From Streptomycetaceae bacterium (GTDB taxonomy: Bacteria > Actinomycetota > Actinomycetes > Nanopelagicales > Nanopelagicaceae): DNA of 44,079 nt. The translations under genes were made by a program, and so were the position numbers. Under the pieces are notes generated by a model. It was given only the letters and a program-made list of their open reading frames with translations. It made no database searches and was not told where the DNA came from. The DNA lies in assembly GCA_007280125.1 (NCBI GenBank), contig QYPT01000081.1:1-44079 (forward strand). Reading direction: 5' to 3'. This document shows positions 7,766 to 15,680 of the stretch, one piece after another (the stretch's first letter is position 1; the number at the start of each line of letters is the position of its first letter).

Positions 7766-8890
7766 CTACTTTTTCTGCCAAGAACTTTTCCCATCACTGC
7801 CTACCTTGCAGGCAAGTTGAGTTCCATCAGCGGCCTTACCGCTTGTTCCCTTTGTGGGATCACAGGACTCTCCAACTTGTTGAAAGACTGGACCACCGGA
7901 ATTGTTAGGAGCCTCTGGTTTTTGCGTCTCGCCTGGCTTAGCTCCGCTATCGGAGTTGCCTGAATTACTCTGTGAGGAAGGAACGCCGGCGGCAATTGTT
8001 TCCCCTTTGAGCGCTACCCAATCTGCGGTTGTGCGTCCTGTTCCAACACTAAAGTCACAGGGATGAGATTGACGTTCGGCCAATGAAATCTTCATATTTG
8101 ATGGAGTGATCCCGTGTTCGGCGAACGTAACCAAAACTTCTTTGGTCATGTGATCAAAGATGCTTCCTAATATTTCAGAATTATTTGCAGCGCGAGATTT
8201 TCCTACTAGATCAATATCAAAATCAAAGCCTGGGTCAGACATTGAGGCAAACCCTAATAGGTCACCAGCTTTTACGTTGTCCCCCAATTTGTATTGTTTC
8301 GTGAAGTAAATGTGCCCGAATGAGAAAACTACATTCTTGTCAATTGAAGTAGATAAGCCAAGGCCGTTACCGTTCTGGGGGCGGCCCAGTCCACCCTTAT
8401 CTGCTTCAAGCTGGATAACTGAAACCGTTCCATCAAAGGGTGCAAAAACTTTAACCTTGTCCGTAGTCCCCTGAAGTGAAGCGATGGGGTACCAGTAATG
8501 CTTAAGAGAAAGATTGCTCACGAGAGTTTTGTCGAAGGTGTAGCCATCTCGATTGTGGCCAGAACAGCTCGCATACTTTGAAATACTATTTGTCTGATTT
8601 AGATCAACCGGCACCGCTGTGATGTATTTTGCATCGGGATTTGGCCAACTTGAACTAGATGCAACAATTTCATCTTTCTTTTGAGGGGTCGGATCGGCAG
8701 TCGGCAAACCCTTGCTCCACAATAGTTTTTTCCCAGATTTAACACACTGATACTTTTTTCCAGATTCAACAACCGTTTGGCCCACCTCTTTACAGGCCGC
8801 GCCAGATTTAACGGCGGCATGTGCACTCGGGGATGAGAAAACTAAGGACAGTGAAGCAAGAACGATAAAGGCGACATTGCTCCGTTTCAT
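7766..8890 (-). CDS. Secreted protein with degenerate M23-like (LysM-free) domain
   Basis: A 374-residue exported protein. Residues 1-26 form a signal peptide ending AHA. A small Cys-pair module follows (ACKEVGQTVV...YQC...LLW, about 32-60). The core from about 120 resembles the beta-barrel of M23 peptidases: VFAPFDGTVSVI, then FSFGHIYF, then LGDNVKAGDLLGFASM. The metal-binding HxH of active M23 enzymes is replaced here by FDFDID, so zinc-dependent catalysis is doubtful and a binding role is more likely. A Ser/Gly/Pro linker leads to a second Cys-pair module at the C-terminus (ESCDPTKG...LAC...SSW). It is the only gene between the two copies of the tRNA-Ser end. It has its own leaderless-type promoter. 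Confidence 0.75.
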   Translation of the reverse strand: MKRSNVAFIVLASLSLVFSSPSAHAAVKSGAACKEVGQTVVESGKKYQCVKSGKKLLWSKGLPTADPTPQKKDEIVASSSSWPNPDAKYITAVPVDLNQTNSISKYASCSGHNRDGYTFDKTLVSNLSLKHYWYPIASLQGTTDKVKVFAPFDGTVSVIQLEADKGGLGRPQNGNGLGLSTSIDKNVVFSFGHIYFTKQYKLGDNVKAGDLLGFASMSDPGFDFDIDLVGKSRAANNSEILGSIFDHMTKEVLVTFAEHGITPSNMKISLAERQSHPCDFSVGTGRTTADWVALKGETIAAGVPSSQSNSGNSDSGAKPGETQKPEAPNNSGGPVFQQVGESCDPTKGTSGKAADGTQLACKVGSDGKSSWQKK

Positions 8891-8896
8891 AATGGA

Positions 8897-8902
8897 ACTT
8901 TA
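8897..8902 (-). promoter_or_regulatory. -10 element, leaderless-type, for the M23-like gene
   Basis: TAAAGT on the minus strand, six bases before the ATG at 8890. No Shine-Dalgarno sequence is present, so transcription probably starts at or next to the start codon. Confidence 0.5.
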
Positions 8903-9128
8903 CGCATAGGGCTCAATTAATGATAGGTCTACCGCCCACTCTGTCTAACCTTCACCATGCTTTGAGTCTAAGTCAGCCATAAGACAAATAAAATGGGCTG
9001 GGTGGCCAATGAATCCTTAATGCCGAACTAATTCCAAAAAAGAGGCTGCCTTTTTAGACTAGAAATGCTAGGTTGCCTTTTATGACCCGTTTACCTAAAA
9101 ACGGGGAATTACCCAGGATGGAGAGGAT

Positions 9129-9148
9129 AAATCCCCTATCCTCCGCCA
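9129..9148 (+). repeat. Putative attachment site, distal copy (20 bp)
   Basis: Exact copy of the last 20 bases of tRNA-Ser(GGA), 1411 bp downstream in the same orientation. The bases on either side differ from those at the tRNA, so the match is limited to 20 bp. It marks the likely far end of an integrated segment or a former attachment site. Confidence 0.6.
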
Positions 9149-9272
9149 CCTTTTTCTTAACACGGAACCCCTGCCACATTGATGCACCTCTTTGGTTGGG
9201 ACACCTCCGCCATGGTGAATGCTCTAGTCTCCATTTATTAATCTTTCATCACACGGAAAGGTGCAACTCCAG

Positions 9273-9548
9273 ATGGCTGAGGTGGATCCAAAAGATACAA
9301 CCATTAAGAGTTACACGGTCAGGCATCACCGTTTTGACCAAGAAACAAATCACTTTCGATGGTTTGATATAAAGTCCTTTGACAATGAGAAAGAAATGCT
9401 CCAGCTCATCAATCTCATCGAGCTTGAGATTGAGCGCCGTAATTCGGCCGGTGAAGGCCACCATAAAGAACAAGTTGCGGGATCAATTTATGATCCTGAA
9501 TGGGCTAAAGAAAACAAAGGGTGGACGGCCTACGAAGAAATGAAATGA
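9273..9548 (+). CDS. Hypothetical protein, 91 aa
   Basis: I do not recognise this small acidic protein. I prefer the ATG at 9273 (MAEVDPKDTT) to the track GTG at 9261, because GGAAAGG at 9255-9261 is correctly spaced for the ATG and overlaps the GTG. It starts with strands containing YTVRHHRFDQ and FRWFDIKSFDN, continues with an amphipathic helix EMLQLINLIELEIERR, and ends with a polar tail containing DPEWAKENKGW. There is no signal peptide or membrane segment, so it is probably cytosolic. It lies in the accessory strip after the tRNA-derived repeat. Confidence 0.6.
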   Translation: MAEVDPKDTTIKSYTVRHHRFDQETNHFRWFDIKSFDNEKEMLQLINLIELEIERRNSAGEGHHKEQVAGSIYDPEWAKENKGWTAYEEMK

Positions 9549-9600
9549 TGAGCTGTGGATAACTCAATTCATGTAATTTGCATTTCGATCATTATGAAGG

Positions 9601-10095
9601 ATGAAAAATTCTCCTAACTCCCAACACCGAAATACTATTTTCCCAACAATTCTCTTCTTGCTCTCTTTATCGGTAGCGACCAATCAATCGACAGCAGCAG
9701 CTGCAAAGCCAGGTATTTCTAAACCTAGTTGCCGAATTGAAGTCGATGATGCGCATATCTCCTCTTCAATTCGAAAGCACTTAAAAATCAGTGTGCTAAA
9801 AGTCAACGCAAGATCTATTTGTAATGTTAGACAGGATCACGTGACCTTAACGCTTATAATCTATAAAATTGGATATCTTTCCAATCATCTTATGCACCGT
9901 GTCGAAACGAATCCGTTAATTCCAAGCTCTTCAGGTTTAATTGTTAAGGTCCAAGATGCAAAAGTAGCTTGCAAGAACGGTCAACTGAGTTCCTACTATG
10001 GGATGGCTTATGCGAAGGCCTTTATTCAAGGTAAATGGCAATACGCTGGAAAGACTCGGAGTGCAAATATTCGGAGTTTAAGATGTGGCACTTGA
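9601..10095 (+). CDS. Hypothetical exported protein, 164 aa
   Basis: Unrecognised. Residues 1-35 look like a signal peptide: Lys and Arg near the start, the hydrophobic stretch TIFPTILFLLSLSVA, then a Thr/Ala-rich run with a plausible AAA cleavage site. The mature part of about 130 residues has four cysteines (SCRIEV, SICNVR, VACKNG, LRCGT) that could form two disulfides. It is rich in beta-type segments such as HVTLTLIIYKIGYL, which suggests a small extracytoplasmic beta domain. GAAGG directly abuts the ATG, a poor spacing, so the start is uncertain. It lies in an AT-richer strip with the 91-aa gene and may be foreign. Confidence 0.55.
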   Translation: MKNSPNSQHRNTIFPTILFLLSLSVATNQSTAAAAKPGISKPSCRIEVDDAHISSSIRKHLKISVLKVNARSICNVRQDHVTLTLIIYKIGYLSNHLMHRVETNPLIPSSSGLIVKVQDAKVACKNGQLSSYYGMAYAKAFIQGKWQYAGKTRSANIRSLRCGT

Positions 10096-10182
10096 TTTAA
10101 CCTTATGCGTCTTGAGCGACCTAGATGCGAACAGCAAGCAAAGAAAATATTCGCTAGTAAATTCTTCTCAATTACGGATTGG

Positions 10183-11700
10183 CTACCTCGGAGAGTGCTC
10201 AAGGACGGCCTTTGCAGCATTGTGACCCGGTATTCCACTTACTCCACCACCTCGAATAGCTCCTGCACCACAAAGGAAGATTCTCGGGTGATCGGTTTCA
10301 ACTCCCCATGATTCTGGTTGATCATCTTCTCTAAAAGGAAATGACAGGTCCTTATGAAAGATATTTCCGCGAGGCAAAGAGACTGATTCTTCTAAATCTA
10401 GAGGTGATTTGGTTTCAACACAGAGAGTTCCATCGCTATTAACAGCTAAGCAATCCTCTATTGGGTCCAATAGGTATCTATTCAGTTGCCTAAATAAACG
10501 TGCGGTGATCTCTTTCTTTACGCCTTCATTATCGTTATCAAAGAGTGATGCTGGCGTGTGTATTCCAAATAATGTGAGTGTGTGATACCCAGCTGCAACT
10601 AGCTCTTCCGAGAGAATTGATGTGTCAGTAAGGGTATGGCAATACATTTCAGCGGGTACGACTTCAGGAATCTCTCCTGCTGAGCTTTGTTCATAGGCTT
10701 TCTGTAAGTCGCTATAGCTTTCATCAAAGTGAAATGTTCCAGAAAAAGCTACTTTCGGATCTGCGCCACTCATTAACCTTGGCAATTTGGCCAGAAGCAT
10801 ATTTATTTTCACTTGGCTTCCCTCGAGAGAAGAAGGAGTTTGAGCACCTGTCAACTCTGCCAATATTTGAGGTGCACAGTTGGCCAAAACATACGATGCC
10901 GAATAACTCTCTCCAGTGTTTGTCATTACTTCTAATGAGTCGCTTATTGATACGACATCCGTTGAAGTTTGAAATGTAACACCGAGTTCTGTCGCCTTAT
11001 CAACGAGCTGACTCACTAGGTTGCCCATGCCTCCTTTGGGCACACGCCACTCACCGGTGCTATTGCCAACCAAGTGATAAATAAAACAGCGATTGGCAGC
11101 GAAATCATGGGCATCACTAAAGGTGCCGATGAGGCCATCAGTTAAGACAACACCTCTAACTACATCATTTTGAAATTGTTTTTCAATTGCTACGCCAAGT
11201 GGTTTTTCAACTAAATCATTCCAAATTGGATGGCTCACTGCTTCGCGCAATTCACTACGGGTGGGGAGTTTCTTGAGCATGGTAGGTGCAACTATTTGAG
11301 CAAAGTGCAAGATATCGGTATAGAAAGTTTTCCAATTTTCGAATTCAGATGCCGAACCCGTTAGTTTCAGGAAACTTTCTTGTGTAGCCGCATCCCAATT
11401 CGATGAAACAAGTAACCCACCCAAATCATGCGGTGTGAATGAGGCAACCGACCGACCTAAGGTTTCAAATTCCAAACCCAAATCGTCAATAATCTTCTGA
11501 GGTAGGAGCGAAACCAAGTAGGCATATCTCGAGAGTCGAGCTTCAAACTCTGGGAAAACCTTCTGTGAAACAGTTGCTCCGCCTAAAGTTTTTTCGCGCT
11601 CGAGCACAAGAACGCGTTTTCCTGCTTTAGCTAAATAGCACGATGCAATAAGCCCATTGTGTCCACCGCCAACAATTACAACGTCGAAAGCCTTTTGCAT
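10183..11700 (-). CDS. FAD-dependent oxidoreductase, CrtI/PYROXD2-like (COG1233)
   Basis: A 505-residue flavoprotein of the phytoene-desaturase superfamily. The N-terminal Rossmann motif VVIVGGGHNGLIASCYLAKAGKRVLVLERE (about 7-36) binds FAD, followed by the second fingerprint TLGGATVS. The C-terminal FAD segment is FLCGAGAIRGGGVSGIPGHNAAKA. The overall layout fits the PYROXD2-like branch better than true carotenoid desaturases. No carotenoid genes (crtB, crtE, crtY) are nearby, so a carotenoid role is not supported and the substrate is unknown. GATACT six bases before the ATG suggests a leaderless transcript. It is followed at its 3' side by the two unknown plus-strand genes. Confidence 0.85.
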   Translation of the reverse strand: MQKAFDVVIVGGGHNGLIASCYLAKAGKRVLVLEREKTLGGATVSQKVFPEFEARLSRYAYLVSLLPQKIIDDLGLEFETLGRSVASFTPHDLGGLLVSSNWDAATQESFLKLTGSASEFENWKTFYTDILHFAQIVAPTMLKKLPTRSELREAVSHPIWNDLVEKPLGVAIEKQFQNDVVRGVVLTDGLIGTFSDAHDFAANRCFIYHLVGNSTGEWRVPKGGMGNLVSQLVDKATELGVTFQTSTDVVSISDSLEVMTNTGESYSASYVLANCAPQILAELTGAQTPSSLEGSQVKINMLLAKLPRLMSGADPKVAFSGTFHFDESYSDLQKAYEQSSAGEIPEVVPAEMYCHTLTDTSILSEELVAAGYHTLTLFGIHTPASLFDNDNEGVKKEITARLFRQLNRYLLDPIEDCLAVNSDGTLCVETKSPLDLEESVSLPRGNIFHKDLSFPFREDDQPESWGVETDHPRIFLCGAGAIRGGGVSGIPGHNAAKAVLEHSPR

Positions 11701-11706
11701 GCGCCT

Positions 11707-11712
11707 AGTATC
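11707..11712 (-). promoter_or_regulatory. -10-like element, leaderless-type, for the CrtI-like gene
   Basis: GATACT on the minus strand, six bases before the ATG at 11700. It lies in the short gap after the aldehyde dehydrogenase gene, so this gene is also reachable by read-through. Confidence 0.35.
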
Positions 11713-11742
11713 GGGGTAGAAAGGCGTATAGAAAAGGTCTGG

Positions 11743-13161
11743 TTAGATCTCTAGTGCGATGTATTTTGTTTGTAGGAATTCGTGAATTCCATCAAAGCCA
11801 CCTTCGCGACCCAAACCAGATTGCTTGACTCCACCGAATGGAGCAGCTGGATCTGAAATAACGCCCTTATTAATGGCAACCATTCCAGATTCCATGGCTT
11901 CGGCCGTCCGCAATGCACGAGTTAGGTTGCCGGAAAAGACATAACTGATGAGACCAAAATCAGTGTCGTTAGCCCATGCAATACCTTCTTCGTCAGTATC
12001 GAAAATGACGACTGGCGCAACAGGTCCGAAGATTTCGTGATTGAGAATGGGATTGTCTTTATCGACCGTCAGCACTGTTGCAGGATAGAAAGCACCTTCA
12101 CCTTCAGGCTTTACGCCACCAACTTGTACTTTTCCTCCAGCAGCGACAGATTCGTCAACGATTTCAGCAATCTTGTTGCGCTCTTTCAACGAAACGCTGG
12201 CACCCAAAGTAATCCCTGCATCGGTTCCGCGGCCGACAACAAAAGCTGACATCGATTTCGTGAGTTCGGCAATAAATTTATCTGCGATAGGGCGCTGAAC
12301 AAAAATACGGTTTGCAGCTGTGCAGGCTGCGCCACCATTTCGCATTTTTGCAAGTAGCAATTGTGGAATCGTGATTGCTAAATCTGCATCATCATGAACA
12401 ATTACTTGCGCATTTCCACCGAGCTCCATGGAGCATCGAATAACTTTATCTGCAGCTTCTTTCAAAATAATCCGACCGACTTCTGTTGAACCAGTAAATG
12501 AAAGGTTCATGACGCGATCATCATGCAGCATCTTAGAAATAGCAGGGCCAGATTTTTCAGGGAGAATTAAATTGAGAACACCTTTAGGCAGTCCTGCACG
12601 TTCCATAACATCAACAATGTACATCGCAGTCAGCGGTGTCTCGGTTGCTGGTTTAAGAATCATTGTGCAACCGGCTGCTACAGCAGGTCCGATCTTGCGA
12701 GTAGCCATTCCTGCAGGAAAATTCCATGGTGTAATTAATATAGAAAGACCGATTGGTTGATGTGTTACCAAAATACGTTTGTCTCCAGATGGTGACTTAC
12801 GGAAATCTCCAGGAGTACGCACAGTTTCTTCCGCAAACCAACGGAAGAACTCTGCTGCGTAGGCAGCTTCACCGCGGGCATCTGGCATTGCTTTTCCGTT
12901 TTCACGAGAAATTAAAGTTGCGATCGCTTCATTTTCAGCAGTCATGATTTCAAATGCTTTTCGCAAGATTTCAGATCTAAATCTCGGCGCAGTTTTTGCC
13001 CACGAAACAGCAGCAGCGTCAGCAGCTGCGACAGCCGCCTCGCACTCTGCATCGCCAGCAAGTGCAACCTCGGCGATTATCGAACCATCGCTGGGATCAT
13101 GTACGGCAATCGTGCCAATACCATCAACCCATTCACCATTTATGTATAGTTTTGTGCGCAT
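11743..13161 (-). CDS. gabD: Succinate-semialdehyde dehydrogenase type aldehyde dehydrogenase
   Basis: A 472-residue NAD(P)-dependent aldehyde dehydrogenase. ITPWNFPAGMATRKIGPA near 140, FTGSTEVGR near 222, the general-base Glu in ELGGNAQ near 247, and the catalytic Cys in NGGAACTAANR near 282 are all present. The C-terminal EIFGPVAPV and PFGGVKQSGLGREGG are normal. These segments fit the GabD branch, which oxidises succinic semialdehyde to succinate and feeds the TCA cycle. Substrate assignment within this superfamily by eye is only moderately secure. A leaderless promoter and a small palindrome lie in the 67-bp divergent spacer with the permease gene. No GABA aminotransferase is adjacent; a class III aminotransferase lies 17 kb away. 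Confidence 0.9.
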   Translation of the reverse strand: MRTKLYINGEWVDGIGTIAVHDPSDGSIIAEVALAGDAECEAAVAAADAAAVSWAKTAPRFRSEILRKAFEIMTAENEAIATLISRENGKAMPDARGEAAYAAEFFRWFAEETVRTPGDFRKSPSGDKRILVTHQPIGLSILITPWNFPAGMATRKIGPAVAAGCTMILKPATETPLTAMYIVDVMERAGLPKGVLNLILPEKSGPAISKMLHDDRVMNLSFTGSTEVGRIILKEAADKVIRCSMELGGNAQVIVHDDADLAITIPQLLLAKMRNGGAACTAANRIFVQRPIADKFIAELTKSMSAFVVGRGTDAGITLGASVSLKERNKIAEIVDESVAAGGKVQVGGVKPEGEGAFYPATVLTVDKDNPILNHEIFGPVAPVVIFDTDEEGIAWANDTDFGLISYVFSGNLTRALRTAEAMESGMVAINKGVISDPAAPFGGVKQSGLGREGGFDGIHEFLQTKYIALEI

Positions 13162-13165
13162 ATCC

Positions 13166-13179
13166 AGAGCATACGCTCT
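13166..13179. promoter_or_regulatory. gabD -10 element within a small palindrome
   Basis: The minus-strand TATGCT (13168-13173) is six bases before the gabD ATG. It lies inside AGAGC-ATAC-GCTCT, an inverted repeat that could be a repressor operator. No regulator gene is adjacent. Confidence 0.4.
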
Positions 13180-13228
13180 AAGATGGTAAGAGTGAAAAAC
13201 GTAATGTTTTCGTTTTTAGGGAGATTCC

Positions 13229-15571
13229 GTGCCTAAGTCTTGGACCGATGGTGCACCAACACCAGAGCCGCTTCGTGAACATGCCCATTTGCGTGACCCT
13301 CTTTCCTACAAAGTTAAGCGCTCTCTTTTAGGTAACCCACTTAACCGACATTCGTTGGGTCATCAGCGATTGGCAAAAAGATATGCGCTGGGAATTCTTT
13401 CCAGTGACTGCATTTCCTCTTCGGCCTATGGAAGTGAGCAGATTCTCATTGCCTTACTTCCGGCTTTTGGACTGGCCTCTTTTGCCTTGATGATGCCGAT
13501 GACTCTCGTCATCTTAATTATTTTGCTCATCGTGACATTGAGTTACCGCAACGTGATTGCTGTCTACACAAAAACTGGCGGCGCCTACATAGTTACGCGC
13601 GACAACTTTGGTTCCACGATGTCTGTTGTCGCGGCCGTAGCGTTGATGCTCGATTACATCGTGACTGTTGCTATTCAGTCGGCAGCCGGTGTGGCCGCCA
13701 TTATTTCTACTTTCCCCTCACTCCATGCTGGGAAGATTTACATGACCCTTGGAGTAATTGCTCTTATTACATACGGAAATCTTCGCGGTGTTAAAGAAGC
13801 TGGTAAATCCTTTGCGATGCCTACTTATTTCTTCATCGCGGCAATGGCCGTTGTATTTATCACCGGACTTGTTCGAGCATTTAGTGGTGATTTACCAGTT
13901 CTTGCCACAAACACTGAAGGCGCTGTAGCGGTCGGCCAAGCACAGGGGCTTCTAACTTTTAGCGCAATCTTCATTTTGTTACGAGCATTTGCAAATGGCG
14001 GTTCCTCCCTGACTGGACTTGAGGCAATCTCCGATGGCGTGGCGCTCTTTAAAGTTCCTGAAGATGTAAACGCCCGTCGCACCTTGGTCATTATGAGTTC
14101 GATTCTCGGAACTCTTGTTCTGGGAGTCTCATGGTTTGCACAACGCATTCATGCAATGCCATATGAATCAGGTACTCCAACTGTTATCTCCCAGATCGCG
14201 AAGGTTGCCCTCGGTGACGGATCAGCTGGAAAGATATTCTTTATCTTTGTTCAAGGCGCAACAATGCTTATTCTTTTTGCTGGCGCAAACACAACATATA
14301 GCGCTTTTCCCATCCTTTGTAACTTCGTAGCAGCAGACGGATACCTTCCACATCAACTAACAAAACGCGGCCACCGCCTCGCCTTTTCAAACGGAATTAT
14401 CTTCCTTGCCAGTGCAGCGGCAGTCTTGGTGCTTATTACTGGAGCTTCGGTCGATCACTTGGTGGCGTTTTACGCTTTAGGTGTCTTTACCGGCTTCACT
14501 CTGGCGGGATTTGGTATGGCTAAACATGCATACGTTAATCGTCAAGGTGCATGGAAACTGAAGATATTTATCAATGGATTATCCGGATCAGTTTCTTTAA
14601 TCGTTGTCTTTGTTTTTGCAATTGTGAAATTTACTGAAGGCGCCTGGTTAGTTATCACTATCGCCCCTATTGCAGTATTTTCACTCTTGCGCCTAAACCG
14701 CCAGTATGTCAATGAACAAGCCGCACTTAATCTTCGCAGCGACGAATCACGCGCCACATCAATAAGTAAGCATGACGTAACAATCCTCGTTGACAATGTT
14801 GATGTTGCAACCGTAGGCGCAGTTCGTTATGCAAGAAGTCTTAATCCACATTCACTTTCAGCAGTTCACTTTGTAATTGATGATCAAAGAGCCGAAGAGA
14901 TTCGCAAAGCTTGGGCGGCATCACCTGCATTGGGAGATGTAATGCTTGAACTCATTGATTGCCCCGATCGACGTTTGGCAAATGCCGCGGTTGATTACGC
15001 AATCCGAGCTACGACACGTACCGATGTAGAAGTAACTCTTCTCTTGCCACGTCGCTCGTATGCGCCAGTCCTGGGCAAGCTTTTACATGATCAGACCGCA
15101 GAAGAAATCGCTCGCCCAATTTCCCAGTTGCCTCGAGTAGTTGCAACCATTGTTCCTTTTGATGTTGCGAAAATTATTTCGGGTAAAGAAGTTGTTGTTC
15201 ATGATGAAATTGAGATCCCTGTCGCTGTGCCTGCTGCACCGCGTATTGAAGCGGCAGCAGCTGTTTCTTTTAAGAGTAATGAACCTATTAGTCACTATGC
15301 AGAAAACCTCACGCCGATTGGCAAAATTACCTGGCGCCAACGTGCCCATGTCCAGGGCCGCGTTACTTCAATCAAATCCGCGCCTCGAGATTCTGCGCCA
15401 ATTGTTGAAGTAGAAATGTGGGATGAAACTGGCGGAGTTACATTGCAATTCTTGGGCCGACGCGAAATAGCTGGTCTTGACGTGGGGTCACAACTGCGTG
15501 CTGAAGGAATGGTCGGTGAAGCCGATGGCTCGTTGACGATTCTCAACCCGTCGTACGAAATTATTATTTAA
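13229..15571 (+). CDS. KimA-like APC-superfamily permease fused to USP-like and OB-fold domains
   Basis: A 780-residue membrane protein. Residues 1-60 are cytosolic. About 60-490 contain roughly 12 membrane helices of the APC fold with SSSAYGSEQIL, TGGAYIVTRDNFG and GGSSLTGLEAISDG, resembling Bacillus KimA (YdaO), a potassium importer. A universal-stress-like cytosolic domain follows (about 510-645, VTILVDNVDVATVGAVRYARSL), as in KimA. After a Pro/Ala linker, residues 697-780 form an OB-fold (VQGRVTSIK, TLQFLGRREIAGLDVGSQL, TILNPSYEI). That domain is normally a separate small gene in the Trk/APC neighbourhood of other Actinobacteria (Rv2694c type, from memory). The GTG start has AGGGAG upstream. 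Potassium as substrate is an inference. Confidence 0.85.
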   Translation: MPKSWTDGAPTPEPLREHAHLRDPLSYKVKRSLLGNPLNRHSLGHQRLAKRYALGILSSDCISSSAYGSEQILIALLPAFGLASFALMMPMTLVILIILLIVTLSYRNVIAVYTKTGGAYIVTRDNFGSTMSVVAAVALMLDYIVTVAIQSAAGVAAIISTFPSLHAGKIYMTLGVIALITYGNLRGVKEAGKSFAMPTYFFIAAMAVVFITGLVRAFSGDLPVLATNTEGAVAVGQAQGLLTFSAIFILLRAFANGGSSLTGLEAISDGVALFKVPEDVNARRTLVIMSSILGTLVLGVSWFAQRIHAMPYESGTPTVISQIAKVALGDGSAGKIFFIFVQGATMLILFAGANTTYSAFPILCNFVAADGYLPHQLTKRGHRLAFSNGIIFLASAAAVLVLITGASVDHLVAFYALGVFTGFTLAGFGMAKHAYVNRQGAWKLKIFINGLSGSVSLIVVFVFAIVKFTEGAWLVITIAPIAVFSLLRLNRQYVNEQAALNLRSDESRATSISKHDVTILVDNVDVATVGAVRYARSLNPHSLSAVHFVIDDQRAEEIRKAWAASPALGDVMLELIDCPDRRLANAAVDYAIRATTRTDVEVTLLLPRRSYAPVLGKLLHDQTAEEIARPISQLPRVVATIVPFDVAKIISGKEVVVHDEIEIPVAVPAAPRIEAAAAVSFKSNEPISHYAENLTPIGKITWRQRAHVQGRVTSIKSAPRDSAPIVEVEMWDETGGVTLQFLGRREIAGLDVGSQLRAEGMVGEADGSLTILNPSYEIII

Positions 15572-15574
15572 CAG

Positions 15575-15661
15575 CGGTGGCGGTGGGATTTGAACCCACG
15601 GTTGAGTTTCCCCAACACGCGCTTTCGAGGCGCGCTCCTTTGGCCGCTCGGACACGCCACC
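15575..15661 (-). tRNA. tRNA-Ser (anticodon CGA)
   Basis: On the minus strand GGTGGCG pairs with CGCCACC. The D region GAGCGGCC, the anticodon loop CTCGAAA giving CGA, a long variable arm (TGTTGGGGAAACTCAA) and the T arm GTGGGTTCAAATCCCAC are all present. CCA is not encoded, unlike the GGA tRNA in this window. It ends only three bases from the stop of the convergent permease gene and lies upstream of tadA on the same strand. Confidence 0.95.
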
Positions 15662-15680
15662 AGGAGTGAGGATACATCAA

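Larger units (their letters stand above)
8891..9272. other. 382-bp gap with promoter and attachment-site copy
   Basis: This stretch separates the M23-like gene from the next small ORF. It holds the minus-strand promoter next to 8890 and the 20-bp copy of the tRNA-Ser end at 9129-9148. The copy can also fold locally, since GAGGAT at 9123 pairs with ATCCTC. The imperfect match CCTCCGCCA occurs at 9204-9212. I see no convincing gene here; the track ORF 9073-9372 has no ribosome-binding site or recognisable content. Confidence 0.6.

Noticed and set aside
9204-9212. Third copy of the tRNA-Ser attachment sequence
   Set aside because: Only CCTCCGCCA matches (9 bases), which is too short to distinguish from chance.
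9073-9372. 99-aa ORF over the distal repeat
   Set aside because: No ribosome-binding site, no recognisable composition, and it overlaps the better-supported gene at 9273 and the tRNA-derived sequence.
10183-11700. Calling the flavoprotein a carotenoid desaturase
   Set aside because: The motifs fit the wider COG1233 family, the layout is nearer to PYROXD2-like proteins, and no carotenoid genes are near.
13162-13228. Cyclic di-AMP (ydaO) riboswitch upstream of the KimA-like gene
   Set aside because: The whole divergent spacer is 67 bp and also holds the gabD promoter, too short for that riboswitch. No matching conserved core is seen.
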